The notes below the pieces were generated by a model, which saw only the letters and a program-made list of their open reading frames with translations, did no database searches and was not told where the DNA came from. This document shows, piece by piece, positions 20,230 through 32,730 of a stretch of DNA of 64,000 nt. The stretch's first letter is position 1; every line of letters begins with the position of its first letter. Both the position numbers and the translations under genes were made by a program. Source of the stretch: Aspidiotus rigidus (taxonomy: Eukaryota; Arthropoda; Insecta; Hemiptera; Diaspididae); NCBI GenBank assembly GCA_035079385.1, contig JAVHKY010000026.1, positions 806,001 through 870,000 of the forward strand, given 5' to 3'.

Positions 20230-23200
20230 ATGTTCATTCTGAAAAGTTTAAAATTTGTTCGTGTGTATTAGTTGCTAGAGTCGCAAAAATCATTTGGCCA
20301 AGAAACTTTAAGGAATAGGCGATTTTTTTCAGCTCCCATCCGCAGTACCGGAGACCGGATGGGTAACTTACGAATTGAGCGCTTGTGGTTCCTTTTTGAA
20401 TACCATTCTTTCATTTTATTAGAGTTGTGAAAGAAGTTAGGACTATACATTATACGAATGTAAAGGCAGTAAAAATGAATGTTATTGTAATAATAAATAT
20501 TATTATTATACGTTTTACGCATACATTTGAATATAAGGAGTTCAAAACGCGAAAATTAGGTCATAAGAAACATCGATTGACGTTGAAAACTTGGAAAAAT
20601 GAGGGAAAGAAAGCAAAAATAACGAGTAATTGAGCACGAAGTGCAGCAGTAGAAAGTAATGGCGCTTAAATAATAGGTCTTAATGAAAACGCAAAGGAGT
20701 ATATAATTGTATGCAGCAATACCAACCGGGTAGTTTAGGGGAATACTACTGTATGATGAACCTAAATAGTCGACCATTAAGGTGTGCTTCAAGAACGTGT
20801 TCGTATGTGATAATGAAATGAAGAAACCGACGTTGAAGAAGGGAAAAAGAAAAAAAAAGAACTTCATTTCGTAAAGTTTTTTAAAGTGACGCAGTCTGCG
20901 TACCGACACTCTGGCACAATGTTTGACTTTCGTTGTACTTTTATGGGAAAGCAGTAGTAGTATGTAGTAAATAGCTGGGGCACTGGCGGTTGTTTAGATT
21001 TTCTTGCTTCTTAACTGTTTTTGGTGTCGATATTTTTTCTCCGTCTTCTGTTATTGTCGTCGTCGTCGTCGTTTGTATTTTAGCCAGTTCTGATGTCGAA
21101 AGTGAGCGCAATTTTCTGGATTGGTTTATTGATTCGTATTTTTTGGTCGATTTACTTATCGTTCTATTTATTTCTTCGTTCTTGACTCGTACTGTGCAGA
21201 AAGTTGTGCCGAGGTTTTTATTGTGCTGTATAGTTGTAGGTTTCATCTGAGACCGAGAGTCGAGAAAATTGTTTCCACGCGTACGCGCGATTGATTTTAT
21301 CCGGAGCGATTTCGAATTTTCATTCTTTTTGCATTCGAACGAAAAAGTGAATCACTCGTCAGTCCCCGTTGACCGTTACGATTTCGAATGTGGAAAATTC
21401 CTGTCGGAAAAGAAAGAAAAGTTGAAAGCTTGTCAACAAAGCCTTCCTAGCTCGCGTACGCGGTGTCAGAAGTCTCCGCTAGTACTTTTTTTCCCCTTTG
21501 CGAAGCTTTTGTAATAATAACGATTTTTTAATGTACGACTAATACGTAGGACGTCGTAAGTAAAGGGGAGAGATGAAATAGTTAATGGAAAAAATTTTTA
21601 ACAAGTTTTACCTTTTATTTTTACCGATGAAGAAAAAATATGTATTTATTCAGAAGTTGCGCCAAATGAAAATAGAAATATCGCATCAAAAGGTTGTTAA
21701 TGTTTTTTCTCTTTGCCGAGCTAGCATAATGTCTGTTTGTACGCGTTCTTTTTTTTTTTTTGTATTCCTCGATGCCACTCGACCTTTTTTTTTCCGCGCC
21801 TTTCTCCAACTGACAAAAGTACGAAAGAACTAACGTACGTAAAAGTGGATGATGGAAAAGAAACATAAGGCGACTTCTCTGTGTATGACCTGCAGTTTTA
21901 TACAATTTTAATGGAAAAAATCATTTTATTCTTTCTGTATTTCTCTTCCCTAGATGAGACTCGTTCTTACTGTAGAGGTTTCTCCTCCTAAAGAGGTGAG
22001 GTGCCTACAACAATTAACATATCTTTTGTTTCTGTACAAGATAAATCCTCGGTCTTGTCGGAGAGGAATCTAATTTAATAATGAGGAATTTCCGCGAAAT
22101 TATGGCTAGAACTTTTCTGTACATTTTGAACCTCCAAAAACCTCGACGAGGAGGTTCTAATTTGTCCTCTCATCTGCTCTTTTGTTCTGTCTCTTTTTTT
22201 TGTTCTAGAAATGACCTTTGAACTGGGAAAAAGTTTGATGTTTGTGCTAAGATTTGAGGAGGCAACTTGACCACTTTCAGATGTGAGAAAAGGACTTGGA
22301 GAAATTTCCACTTTCGAGCTATTATGGTTTGAACGACGTCGCGTTTCTGATTTCGTTCTCGAAAATCGGAAAGAATTTCTGGCCGGCGCATTGGCGGCTG
22401 CGAATAACGTGTATTCGTTCATAAAATCGGTGCTAGGAGCAACATAATAAATAGTTGTTTTATGTCATATGTAAAAAAAACACGCTCGAAATACTCTATA
22501 GGTATAAGGAATGAGCTCGTATCTTGTGTCTGTTATCCGGGGACCAATAGTAAGCATTTTAATGGCGTTTTCTGACGACCACCTTGGGAACGATAATTTG
22601 AAGGGATTGTATTTACGCCGATGGTTCGAGAATACTAACCCAATATATTGAATTGCTATTTCAGATATTGAAAAGATTGCGTTTACAAAAATCGTTCTTC
22701 AATCCTTGATTGATGACTTAAAGATATTGATTTAGTAGTAGACGTACGGTTGAAGTTATTAGCTTCGCAAGTTGCGTATGAGTTCTGTATTTTTCTTTTT
22801 TTGTGTATATGTACAAAGACGAATATGCGAAGAGAAATAATTATTTGGAATATTGAAAAACTTTACTATGGTCAGTTTTTAAAAATTGTACACATACTTA
22901 TTCCAGACAAAAGATTGTCGGATGCAAATAAGTGGAGGAATGAATGGAAAATACTCTTCTGCATGAGTAGTTTGGTCCTTATGTACCTTGGGCTCTTTGA
23001 TACACTTCGTTTGTTAGTGTTGTATACTCGGTATAGTCGATATCCTTTGCAAGAAATAAGATCAGGCTTTTAAAATCCAGCTTTCACTGTGAAATGAACT
23101 TAAGTGTGTTAAATAGTTTTGCTACCCATCATGTTCCTCAGTTATTCAAGACTATCCCTGGTTTGACATGCTTCTTTATGTACAATGGAAGTTCGTGAAG

Positions 23201-23940
23201 AGATTCGAATACCCGGCTTTAAACTTGTGTTGTTCTTTGCTAATGTTCTGAAACTTGGAGGTCATCCAAAGTAGAATATATCTCTCGAGTTCATTATTGA
23301 CAGACTGTTTTCTTATCGACGATTTGATGTACTCTAATTAAGCAAATTTATTTAAGATGTTATGTAGTTGAGCTGTGATAGTATAATTTGTAACGTAAGA
23401 CTTTATCTTTTAATTCTTGCTGAGCTGCATTCAATCACTCACCCCTAATGAAGAATCTGGGGAGATTCTCAAGTTCAACTCTCTGTTTAGAACTTCGAAT
23501 GTCACTGGATTATTTAGACTAGGAGGGGTAAGTTTTCTGAAGAGCACATCTTAAAAAGAGAGTAAAGAAGCGAGGAAAACATGTCAGTGGAAAATTTCGA
23601 TTGTGGGCTGGGGGGAGAAGGAATGATCACTTGAGTTGATTGTTTTTCATTTTGATATCTTCTAGTACTTTCTAATGGAGAAATGATTACATAAGCTTAT
23701 CGAAAAGTGGGAAAAGGAAGGAATGTATATCCTTCACTCGAAACCTAGCCATGTCGCTGAGTAGCCTCAAGTAAACGGGTAAAAACTTTTTCTGTGAATT
23801 TTATTTCTTCGTCAATTGATAGCTGCATCATTTTCTCTTGAACCTTGAGTAGATATTAAGAATACGACAATATTTCATTTGATGAATTATTACAATTTTC
23901 GTTGCGTATAATCGTTTTTGGCCATGGGGGCGACTTGTAT
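20230..23940. other. Unassigned region, possibly host intergenic or intronic DNA
   Basis: No recognised protein. Open frames at 20990-21250 (+), 21585-21833 (+) and 22750-23073 (+) are short and have skewed, unfamiliar composition. A short GTC microsatellite is at 21056-21070. A single diverged copy of the 45-bp minisatellite word (GGACTTGGAGAAATTTCC) lies near 22290. Confidence 0.35.
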
Positions 23941-23989
23941 TCGGTGTGAGCGGGGGGGGGGGTGTTAGTGTGTCCGGTGATGATGAGAG

Positions 23990-26240
23990 AAAAGAAGCTG
24001 AACCCTAGCTTTGGACCTCTTTGTGAGTCCAATCATTTTGGCCTACAAGACCCTGACTTGGAGCTTTCGGTCTGCATTAAAAACTATCTTAGAACGCGAC
24101 ACAAGTATGATGGGAGGAGAAGCGTGAGTCCGATAATCTTGACCAGTGAGAGGGAAGGTCAATGACCCTCATCGAAAGAACCTGATGTCATACATGACCC
24201 TGATTGACCGTGGCCTACATTAGGAACTACCCTAGAACGTGACCTGAATACGATAGGTAAGGGGGCAGAGCCAATAAATTTGATGTAAAGTATTGCAGCC
24301 GAAAATTTCAGCTTCGGCTTTTGACTTGAATTTACGACCTCGAGTAATTTGGCTTATTGCTTCTGGCTTTCAGCTTTTGGACAAATTCAGCTGGCTTTCG
24401 GCTTAATCCAGCTGAGTTTCTATCGATCAATGTTGTGCAGATATCTGAGTTCAGAGGAAACGAACAGGAAAATTAGGGCTTTGTCACTATAGTGGAAGAT
24501 ACCTATTCTCTAGTTTGTGTCAATCTTTAATGGGAAACTGCACTGGTAGCTCTACAGACTTCTATGCTGGACAGCTGAACTGGAACGCAGTAGTGTACTT
24601 CATTTATTTTCTTATCGTCTTATCTTTTGCAAAGCCAAGGTCAACCCCACCACCCGGCCTAGAGGGTAGAGCAGACTATTAATAAGAAGTAAATTTTACA
24701 AGATATTACTGTGAATCTCTGTTTCTCATTTGCTTCCTATTTTGCAAAAAATTTAGAAAGCCAAGATGCCATTGCAGGATTGCGATGACAGTGGGGAACC
24801 CGCTTTTCCGAGTCCCCCTCCTATCATATAAATCTTAGAGCTTGAAGTTTTTCTAAGACCCGAAAATGATAACGTGACAACTTGAACGCGCTGCGATTTC
24901 AAGGAAGACGTCGTCCCCCTCTTGTCATATGTAGCTCAACAGTGGAAATTTTAACAGTGAACCTTGTATTGGGGGGGGGGGGGGTTGAGAAGTTTGCCGT
25001 GCGCCGTACGCCGTCCGGCAAAAAACTTGGAAAAATTTTATACAGCTCGTGGATCGACATTTTTTCAAGTCCCCCTCCTACAATATATAACTCGTGTGTC
25101 AAAATTGTTCCAAGTCCCCCTCATGTCGTATATAGCTCGGAGGTTGAAATTTTTCCGAGTTCCCCTCTTATCATATATAGCTCGAAGGACGCAATTTTTC
25201 CAACTCCGTGACGTCATCAACCTCGTAACGTCACTATCCGCGAGTGCGCCGTTCGCCTTCCGGCAGTACACTTGGAAAAATTTCGGCTCCTATCGTATAT
25301 AGCTTAAAGGATGAAATTTTTCCAAGTCCCCCTTGTATCATATATAGCTCGAGTGTCGAAATTTTTCTGAGTCTCCCCCCCCCCTATAATATACAGCTCA
25401 TGGGTCAAAATTTTCATTAGTCCCCCTCCCCTCTCCGTGACGTCATCAACCGCGCTCGCGGACGAAAATTTCCTGAAAGTACCCCCAACAAAAAGGATAG
25501 CCGGTTCCCCCCCTAAAGAGGAAAAAAGAAAATACTGAAAAAATCCGGCTTATTTTGGGTTTTGACTCACAATGGTTTGAATAAAGCTCGCTTCCGCTTT
25601 TCTCTTACCCGTAAAAATTCGGCTTCCAGCTGGCTGTAGTACTCTAAAATAGATGTTCTCTTTGAGAATTTATTTGAACGATTGCTTGGAAGGAACCTTG
25701 ATGTTGTGCCCCTGATCTTGATAGACTGCGACCTACATTAGGAACTACCCTGGAACAAAATGCTGAGAAGAGGGGCGAAAGCATGGCCTAGTCATGGTTC
25801 TCCCGTGAGTCCAATAAACCCAATCGCGTGAGAAAAGGGAGATCGTGGTGTATAAGTTCAATGATCTTGACCTAAAGGACCTGATCGTGATCGAAAAATT
25901 ACCCTGCAACATGACGTGAATATAGGAAGAGGAGTAAGGCAGAGCCTATAAAATTGATGTCGTCATTGAGAATAATTTTGGTATGAATGATGTCTGTACG
26001 CATGAGACATAGCTTGTCTACCTCCTGAGCCCAGCGGTCTTGACTAGTGAGAAGAGAGAAGTGAGCTCATTGGTATGTGTGGAAAGGACCTTGATGTCGT
26101 GCACCGACCTCGACCTACATGGAATGAGAACCGAGTATGGCGGCAGAAGAGGGAGAGGGCAGGGCCTAGCTCCGCTCCTTCCTGAGTTCAATAATTGAAC
26201 TCCATGACCTTGACCTAATGGATCCTATTTTCCCGCTCCT
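23990..26240. repeat. Decayed tandem repeat with an internal insertion
   Basis: Two blocks (23990-24290 and 25660-26240) share phrases such as CCTACATTAGGAACTACCCT (24218 and 25731), GTGAGTCCAATAA and AATTTGATG/AAATTGATG, suggesting decayed units of about 150-200 bases. TGACCTTGACCTA is at 26210. The middle (about 24295-25650) looks like a later insertion: it starts with AAAGTATTGCAGCCGAAAAT and ends with CTGGCTGTAGTACTCT, weakly inverted to each other. Confidence 0.5.
24790..25440. repeat. 45-bp minisatellite block
   Basis: Many diverged units with TATCATATATAGCTCG and AATTTTTCCAAGTCCCCCTC, mostly on the opposite strand to 17940-18250. A poly-G tract of about 12 is at 24967-24983, following AACAGTGAACCTTGTATTGG, a decayed GGGAACCTGTTTTATGGG. 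Two TGACGTCATCAAC words are at about 25206 and 25438. Confidence 0.7.
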
Positions 26241-26690
26241 ATCTCTATTAAATTCCAGCCAAGGGAGCCTATCTTCTATACGTGCGGGCAACCGCGATCC
26301 AGTGACTTTCGAAAACATTCCCAATTAACTGCCAGTGCCTTTCCAAGAAGTAGTTCCGGAACAACCGAACTGGGCACTTTTCACAGCTTCCATCATCCGT
26401 GGCCAAAGGATATCCCAAGTAGAGTCCCACAACATAGCGTAGGAGAGATCTCCTAACTTTCCTGATCAAGCGGTTTACAGTATCTCCACTGCCTCTCCCC
26501 ACGCTGAAACCGGGATGTTAGCCATCTGGCCAACCCTACCCATTCTCTTCAGATCGACCATCAGGTCTTCCAACAATGTCCTGATGGTATCGAGAAGGCT
26601 GATCGGTCTGAGGAACCCTACATTGGGAATTACAGTTTTTACAAGTATAGAAAAATTTCTTGAATAGTTCCTCAAATCATATAAAATAAT
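26240..26690 (-). pseudogene. R1-like LINE reverse transcriptase fragment
   Basis: Reading leftward, the minus strand gives FLRPISLLDTIRTLLEDLMV, which fits the YRPISLL motif of LINE reverse transcriptases. Downstream in another frame it gives GRGSGDTVNRLIRKVR, then RYVVGLYLGYPLATD, then RNYFLERHWQLIGNVFES. The order of RPISLL, GRGTEDAI, KYVVGIFLDISGAFD and SYFxxRxVxL is typical of R1-clade elements. The catalytic region reads GYPLATD rather than DxxxAFD, and there are stops and frameshifts, so it is inactive. Confidence 0.65.
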
Positions 26691-26699
26691 CTACTTTAT

Positions 26700-27318
26700 T
26701 TTGAGATCACCTTCGAAGATGAGGAGGATCGCAATATTGAAATGGGGAGCTTCAGCGAAAATATTTTGCATTCAAAAGTGGACGGAGTGAATCCCTTTTC
26801 TGATTAGAATTAAGCCATAGAGTCAGTAAGTGAGTGAAGTAAATATCGTTTCTTTATTGTTGAACTTCGGTGGACAACCTAAAGTTAACATTATTTTCAT
26901 AAACTGCGGCCAATTTCTCAACGTAGTTCATTTAACTCAATCCACGAGTTATATGAAGTTTTTACACGCTCGTTCTTGTGTAATGGTGCAATTTCTTTTT
27001 TTCCGCTACAAGAAATAGGAAATCAATTACCAAAAAGAAGACGATTAAATACACCGTACGATAACATTATCTAAGCGTTGCAATACACACAAATATCTTA
27101 TCTATTGTTTTGGTTGTTCAATTAGTTCATTATGAGAACGAGTATTCTCTATTATCATTGGTAATGCGTCATGAACGCTATGTATAACGATAGTTTTAAA
27201 AGTGAATGTACAGTCTAAAAAAATGAAATTTGAGACTATGAGTACCTCTTTATCGTAACATTTGTCGTGATGTGTGTATGTATTTTTAGCAATTTAGTCG
27301 ATAATACTTCGCTGTATC
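26700..27318. other. Upstream region of the TRPA gene
   Basis: No repeat or gene is recognised. A possible 3' splice site is TATTTTTAG at 27281-27289, 30 bases before the start codon, so a 5' untranslated exon further upstream is possible. No clear TATA box or initiator can be singled out. Confidence 0.3.
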
Positions 27319-29835
27319 ATGCTGTCGTCTCGACAGTTGGTGAAATTTTCCTTACCAAACATTGAAATGGATTTTCCGAGCGTTGTCAGTCCGGGCGATG
27401 GCGGCCGTTGTTACGAAATCGTCAGCGTGGACAAGTTTCGCGATAATATTCGCACCGGTTTGGTGGCCCTGCAGTCGGAGAAGACGGATGCGGTCAGTAT
27501 GTCCGCCCAGGAACGCTGTATCAAATTTCTGTGGGCTGCATTTAACGGAGACATACGAACCATGGAGAACTTGCTGGCACAAGGAGTGAGTATAGACAGT
27601 GTGGATCCGAAAAAAGGTCTGTCCGCTTTACACTTGGCCTCGTTAAACGGTTTTACCGAGACTATCAAATGGTTGCTGATTCGAAAGTGTAGCTTTTTAA
27701 AGACTAAGAACGGTTTTACAGCGTTACATTTTGCCGTTCTCAGCCTGTCGAAGGTAGCATGCGCCCTCCTGATCGACCACGGATGTCCTTTAGATAAACT
27801 TATTCTGCATTCTGCGGTGCAGGCGAATGCCATGGATTGCTTGCAATACTTCCTGAAACTGAAGGCTCCAATTAACGAATACGACAGCATTGGGTTGACA
27901 CCTCTTCACGTCGCCGTCAATTTAGATAGTCTGGGCGCATTGTATCTACTTTTCGAGGATAAGAGATTACACCTAACTGCAAAAACCAAGAACGAAGAGT
28001 ACACGGTACTTCATATTGCCGCGCAAAATGGGAGTAAGGACACTTTGAAAATTTTCCTTAGAAAAGGATTGAACGCAGATGATGTTTCTATCAACAAGAA
28101 AACTCCCCTACATCTAGCTTGTAGTAATCAGTACTCGGATTGTGTGGAAGAGTTGCTAAATTTTGGTGCTTCAGTAGAGTCACGCGATAAAAACTATCGG
28201 ACTGCGTTATTTTCCGCCATCAGCGATTCTCCCTCTTCTTTACTCATATTACAGAAATTAATCGAACATCAAGCGGAAGTCAACCAATATGATTGTAAAG
28301 GTAACACCCCGTTACACATTGCCGCCTTAAATGGACTCGAAGATTGCGTTAATTTTCTTATACTAAATGGGGCAAATGTGACTGCCAGAACGCACAAGGA
28401 CTTGAGCGCTTTGAGCATTATCAGACGCAACACACCCTTTAGTTTGCCAAAAATCCACGAACGTTTGGACCTGTGTTTGGAACTGTGCGAGAATCGATAT
28501 TTACGATTCAACTTCAACGATATAGTCAACAGTTCTAGAATTGGCGAGTGCGCTTTCCTGTACGATCTCCAGGAAGAGAATCAATCTCAAGTGTTGGAAC
28601 ATCCGGTCTGTCGAGCATTCCTGCACTTCAAATGGGATCGATTGCGAATATTCATTTTGACTCGTATCATTCTCGTGTTTACCACAGTTTGTCTGATAAG
28701 CGCTTATATGTTATGGGCGATTGGCCGCGGCTGTTACAACGAAGCTTTCGCAAAAACGGCCGAAGTAACTAACTGTAACAATCAATCAATTGTAAACAAA
28801 GTACTGATCGAATGTCCCGTCATCATGACCTCGACTTGGTTTTTCATTGTTTTTATGGTTTCCATGAATAGCCTACGTATAGTGTTCACTCTACCTGGTG
28901 CTAGATCCCTTTCACATTATTTTCGCAAACCTTTCAACATTCTGGAATTGTGTTTGACTATATTAATAATGTTACTAAGTTTGAGAGACGACTACGGGAG
29001 AACGTATCGATGGCAAATTACAGTATCTGCTATCGTGGTGTTGATGAGTTGGATATACCTGATGTTCATCCACAGCTATCTTGCTACCTTTGGCGTCTAC
29101 GTTATCATCTTCAATAAAGTACTTAAAGAGTTCCTCAAGGTCGTAATCACCTTTATTTGTCTGCTGATAGGATTTACGTTTACTTTTTGTATTCTAGAGG
29201 CGGAAACGTTCATCGATCCTTTGGCAGGATTTGTTAAGACTATCGGTATGATGACCGGAGAACTCTACGTGTACGACATAATCGACAAAGATAGTTTGAT
29301 GGACCTCTCGAAGTCGCAGCCGGAGTACTGGTGGGAAAAGTACGTCACCATTTCGGTGGTCGCTCTGTTCATGATTTTTATCACGATCGCGTTGATGAAT
29401 ATGTTTATTAGTTTGGTGGTGAACGATGTGAGCGCGCTTCAGACTAAAGCGCAATTGTGGAGATATATCCAGCAAATTAAACTGATGTATACGATTGAAA
29501 AATGCTGCCTAGGTGGATTCTTCCCGCCGTGCATAGCGAAACGTTTAAGAAAGACGTTATGCATGTGGAGAGACTCGTCCATAAGAGAGGTGACTGTCGA
29601 ATCGCACGATCTGCGTGATATTCGAGTAATGCCCTCGGACGTGATCGAATCTGCCATACGAGTGGCAGCAGCACAGTTCAGACGCAACCAGGAGGCAAAA
29701 CGTCAAGCTTTGCAAACTCCACGAACAGCCCTCGAAGACGAGGTGCGTGAACTGCACGCTCTTGTGAAAACTATCGCGTCATCAATGCAGAAAACTTTCA
29801 GCGCTTTGGAGACTCGTCTTCTAGAGACGGGGTGA
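27319..29835 (+). CDS. TRPA-family cation channel (pyrexia/painless-like group), single exon
   Basis: This 838-residue protein has the complete layout of a TRPA channel, a plasma-membrane cation channel usually involved in sensing heat, irritants or touch. About eight or nine ankyrin repeats occupy residues 64-360 (for example GLSALHLASLNGFTETIKWL, NTPLHIAALNGLEDCVNFLI). Six membrane segments follow at about 443-466, 504-525, 538-554, 565-588, 607-628 and 673-702. The pore helix and filter contain VKTIGMMTGELY at 639-650. The tail (775-838) is predicted helical or coiled coil. The reading frame is unbroken, without introns. The start is the first ATG after an in-frame TAG at 27295; a second ATG at codon 17 (27367) has a better context. 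Length is slightly below the Drosophila pyrexia and painless proteins. The TRPA assignment is firm; which subfamily is not. Confidence 0.92.
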   Translation: MLSSRQLVKFSLPNIEMDFPSVVSPGDGGRCYEIVSVDKFRDNIRTGLVALQSEKTDAVSMSAQERCIKFLWAAFNGDIRTMENLLAQGVSIDSVDPKKGLSALHLASLNGFTETIKWLLIRKCSFLKTKNGFTALHFAVLSLSKVACALLIDHGCPLDKLILHSAVQANAMDCLQYFLKLKAPINEYDSIGLTPLHVAVNLDSLGALYLLFEDKRLHLTAKTKNEEYTVLHIAAQNGSKDTLKIFLRKGLNADDVSINKKTPLHLACSNQYSDCVEELLNFGASVESRDKNYRTALFSAISDSPSSLLILQKLIEHQAEVNQYDCKGNTPLHIAALNGLEDCVNFLILNGANVTARTHKDLSALSIIRRNTPFSLPKIHERLDLCLELCENRYLRFNFNDIVNSSRIGECAFLYDLQEENQSQVLEHPVCRAFLHFKWDRLRIFILTRIILVFTTVCLISAYMLWAIGRGCYNEAFAKTAEVTNCNNQSIVNKVLIECPVIMTSTWFFIVFMVSMNSLRIVFTLPGARSLSHYFRKPFNILELCLTILIMLLSLRDDYGRTYRWQITVSAIVVLMSWIYLMFIHSYLATFGVYVIIFNKVLKEFLKVVITFICLLIGFTFTFCILEAETFIDPLAGFVKTIGMMTGELYVYDIIDKDSLMDLSKSQPEYWWEKYVTISVVALFMIFITIALMNMFISLVVNDVSALQTKAQLWRYIQQIKLMYTIEKCCLGGFFPPCIAKRLRKTLCMWRDSSIREVTVESHDLRDIRVMPSDVIESAIRVAAAQFRRNQEAKRQALQTPRTALEDEVRELHALVKTIASSMQKTFSALETRLLETG

Positions 29836-29951
29836 GGATAATCGTATTTAGACTAGTCATTTTTTGTACTTATTTTATATTGATAAATTAATTTGACCGC
29901 AACCCTGGAAGACCATGAAAGATGAAGCAGTTATTTCGGTAGTAAAAGAAG

Positions 29952-29957
29952 AATAAA
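29952..29957 (+). other. Polyadenylation signal AATAAA
   Basis: A canonical AATAAA lies about 117 bases after the TRPA stop codon, a plausible 3' end for its transcript. Confidence 0.55.
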
Positions 29958-29959
29958 AT

Positions 29960-31005
29960 ATCTTTACTTCGTCGTATTTCCTAGCTCCACAATTCCAATA
30001 GAACGCCATAAAGTAAATAGGTTGAAACACTCTGTTCGCTATATTGAAGAAGTCGTTAAACGGTTTCTCTTTAAGAAAACTATTTCGATAGAGAGAGAGA
30101 CAATAATTTCCGCGAGGGAGGGAAAAACGACAGCGAAAAGAGAATCGATATAGACTGTGTTATTTGTGCCAATGACCATGCTCTGATGGTGGAAAATGAG
30201 GATGAAGTACACAAACGCGTCTATAAACTTGAGAAAATTGCTAGGAAATACGATATGATAATAACGTGGAGAAAACGAAGGCACTTTGGCTTTTAAGGGA
30301 AACGAAGAAGCGCCAGTATACGCGGCAAGATTATATAGTGAAGGGAAAAATTATAGGGCAGGTAAACGCTTTTCGATATTATACAGAAGTAGACATAATA
30401 TATTGTAACGAGGAAAAGTCGACGTTAATAATAAATTAAATAAATTCTTGGAAGTTGTACTACTAATAGAGTATTGCGGGCCAACAAAGCACCGCAAAGG
30501 CTCACGCTCGAGTATTTATATAGTGTAGCTCCTATTCAACGGAATCTATTTATAGAAATACGGCTCGGTATCTAAAAGTGTTTCTTCGGAGTTCGATTCG
30601 AAAGCGCGAGAATTGTGGGAATTGAGAATTATTCAAATGAAATAAGAATATTTACGATTTTCATCGCAATTTTTTTCGTAACTTTTGTAAATTTTAGATC
30701 CCAAAATATTTCAATTGAATCGTTTGTCATACTTTTTCCTTTTCTTATACAACTTGATTTTGAACCTGGGCCAGATTGTCTACCACCCTTATAAATCTAA
30801 TAAACCCTCTAGAAGTCCAATATTTAAAAAATGGTCCGAGTCTATTAATTTCATTTCTGACCCAATAAAAAAATTGAAATTTGAATTTTTAGGTTGGGTA
30901 GGATTTTTTTTTTCTGCAATTTTGATGGTATTTTAAGGCGAATTTTCAAGTTCAGTCTGACACCTTCCCCCCTGCTATGGTTTTGCGAACCCCCTTTAAG
31001 GGGTC
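29960..31005. other. Unassigned region downstream of the TRPA gene
   Basis: No gene recognised. The part after 30700 has short words (GAAGTCCAATAT) shared with the hairpin at 31009-31196. Confidence 0.35.
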
Positions 31006-31008
31006 TAT

Positions 31009-31196
31009 AAAAGTCCAATATGTGACCTGTTACAAGAAAACCCCCCCTTGGAGTCCAAATTTTTGAAATTTTTCTGATACCACTGAGTGACAAGAGCTGG
31101 TTTCAATAATTGATAAAAATCACTAAAAACCTCAAAAACGATTTGTGGGACGCTAAAGGGGATTTTCTTGTGACAGGTTACATATTTTCAATTTTT
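31009..31196. repeat. Imperfect hairpin
   Basis: The left arm, with AATATGTGACCTGTTACAAG and AAAACCCCCCCTTGGAGTCC (about 31010-31058), pairs with the right arm, GGGACGCTAAAGGGGATTTT and CTTGTGACAGGTTACATATT (about 31147-31190). The spacer is about 90 bases. Confidence 0.65.
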
Positions 31197-31199
31197 GAA

Positions 31200-32730
31200 T
31201 TTAATAGACACCTCAACTTCGTATTGTGCGTGCTATTCGATGAGAGTATCTGGCGTTCGGTCGCTTCAAGGAAACTGCGATTGAGAACCCAATCTCGAGC
31301 TTTGAACCCCCGAAAGATGACAAGATTTCGTCGAATTCCGACTGATAACCAGGGCGTGAGCTTTGAGAAAATTTCCATTCATATTTTGCTCGCAGGAGTT
31401 TATGTGCTTCAGACCCAAATAATCCAAACTGAATCTGATAACTCGTCAACTCTGCGAGTTGAGTTTTTATTTAATTGTCTGGCTTCATCATTCTTGAGTA
31501 ATCTTTCCCTTGGTCAATCTCCACCAGCATCTTACAAGGAATGGCGCCAAATCCTCTTACACTTTCTCCTGGGCCATAAGACAGCTGGGTTATTTTAGTG
31601 AATATGAGTTTTGTGGACTAGGCCTTTTTTGAAGAATTGTTTGTACTCGACGTTGAAAGAAACTTGCTCCTCTCTCTAAGCCATCATTCTTATACGTCTT
31701 GAATGAGTTTTTGTGTTAGGGCCAAGTATGTACAACGTAGGATAATTTCAGAATTGAGTCTCTGTCGAGTGCAGGTCATTTCCAAATACAGTTCAGCTCT
31801 GGTACAGAGGTGTGGATCAATTTCTTGATCGAAATATCGAACGATTAAGTAATAATGATTAGGGAAGTGAAAGAATATCATCTTCTTTCAAATTAAATCG
31901 GCTCAGAACGGGCTATAGACTAAGAGTTTACTCATAATTGTGCTTGATAAAGCTATCCTGGAGGTAGCGAAACGTAGCTATTTTATAATATGGATATTTG
32001 TGATAATAAAGCCTTTTTACGTCACCTTTATTAGTGCGTGTTACCACGTATAAAACTAATTTTTCAATAATATGAAAGAAGTGCTGTCAACAACTTCATA
32101 TTACATCTCTCGTTGACGATAATATACTCCGCTGCTGTCTGACTCAAAGTAAGACTTCTGCCTAACGTCATCCGAGAGAACCTGTTTTCCTTCTAGAATA
32201 GACACGTGTCTTGAGAATATATTCACATCCTTCTATCCTTCTTTCTCATATACTCAATACTCGCACGCGATAGGCTGTTGAAATTTGATATTATACTCGG
32301 AAAAAATCACCGCAATGCATCACACATTAATTTTTATGTATTTATACGCGAACGTCTTTAAAGTTGTGGCGTGTCTTTCTTTTATGCGTTTTTCGCTTCG
32401 TGTTTGTCTGGTCTACTTTTATCGTATGGTTTAAGTTCTGTTGACAAATTAATAAACGTCATTTCTTTTCATGTTGTTGTACGTCTTCGAGGATATCGTA
32501 TACACTATAGCCGCGGAAAAATGAATAGAAAATAAATATTCAAATGAAGTGTAAATTATTGACTATTCTTCTCAAGTCCGTGCTTCCAATCTTTGAATCT
32601 TTAGCATTTGAAGGGCCAATATAATGACAAGTTGTTCAAATGTTCTTTGTGTGTCTTTTTTGGAGATTAACTCTTCATTCTCTGATGAGGGAAAAGTGTA
32701 TTCAAGTCAGTAAAGAATTTTTATGGTTTT
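31200..32730. other. Unassigned region
   Basis: Open frames reach 162 codons (+, 31110-31598) and 78 codons (-, 31213-31449) over the same bases; neither has a recognised domain. At 31945-32035 a phrase with GGTAGCGAAACGTAGCTA resembles the tail of a Penelope-type element but lacks a complete hammerhead core. Confidence 0.3.

Noticed and set aside
24967..24983. Poly-G run as a possible G-quadruplex
   Set aside because: It is a single homopolymer in a decayed repeat end; similar G or C runs at 23950, 37342 and 46792 look like replication slippage, and nothing else supports a structured function.
27352..29757. Long frames on the opposite strand of the TRPA gene (27411-27890 and others)
   Set aside because: Antisense shadows of a codon-biased coding region; no motif in them.
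31945..32040. Possible third hammerhead (GGTAGCGAAACGTAGCTA)
   Set aside because: It has GAAACGUA after a short GGUAGC, but the CUGANGA box reads CUGGAGG, there is no stem II, and stem I does not pair well. It may be a decayed Penelope tail but not a ribozyme.
32680..32705. CTGATGAGGGAAAAG as a hammerhead core
   Set aside because: CUGAUGAG is followed immediately by GGAAAA without room for stem II, and no stem I partner is present.
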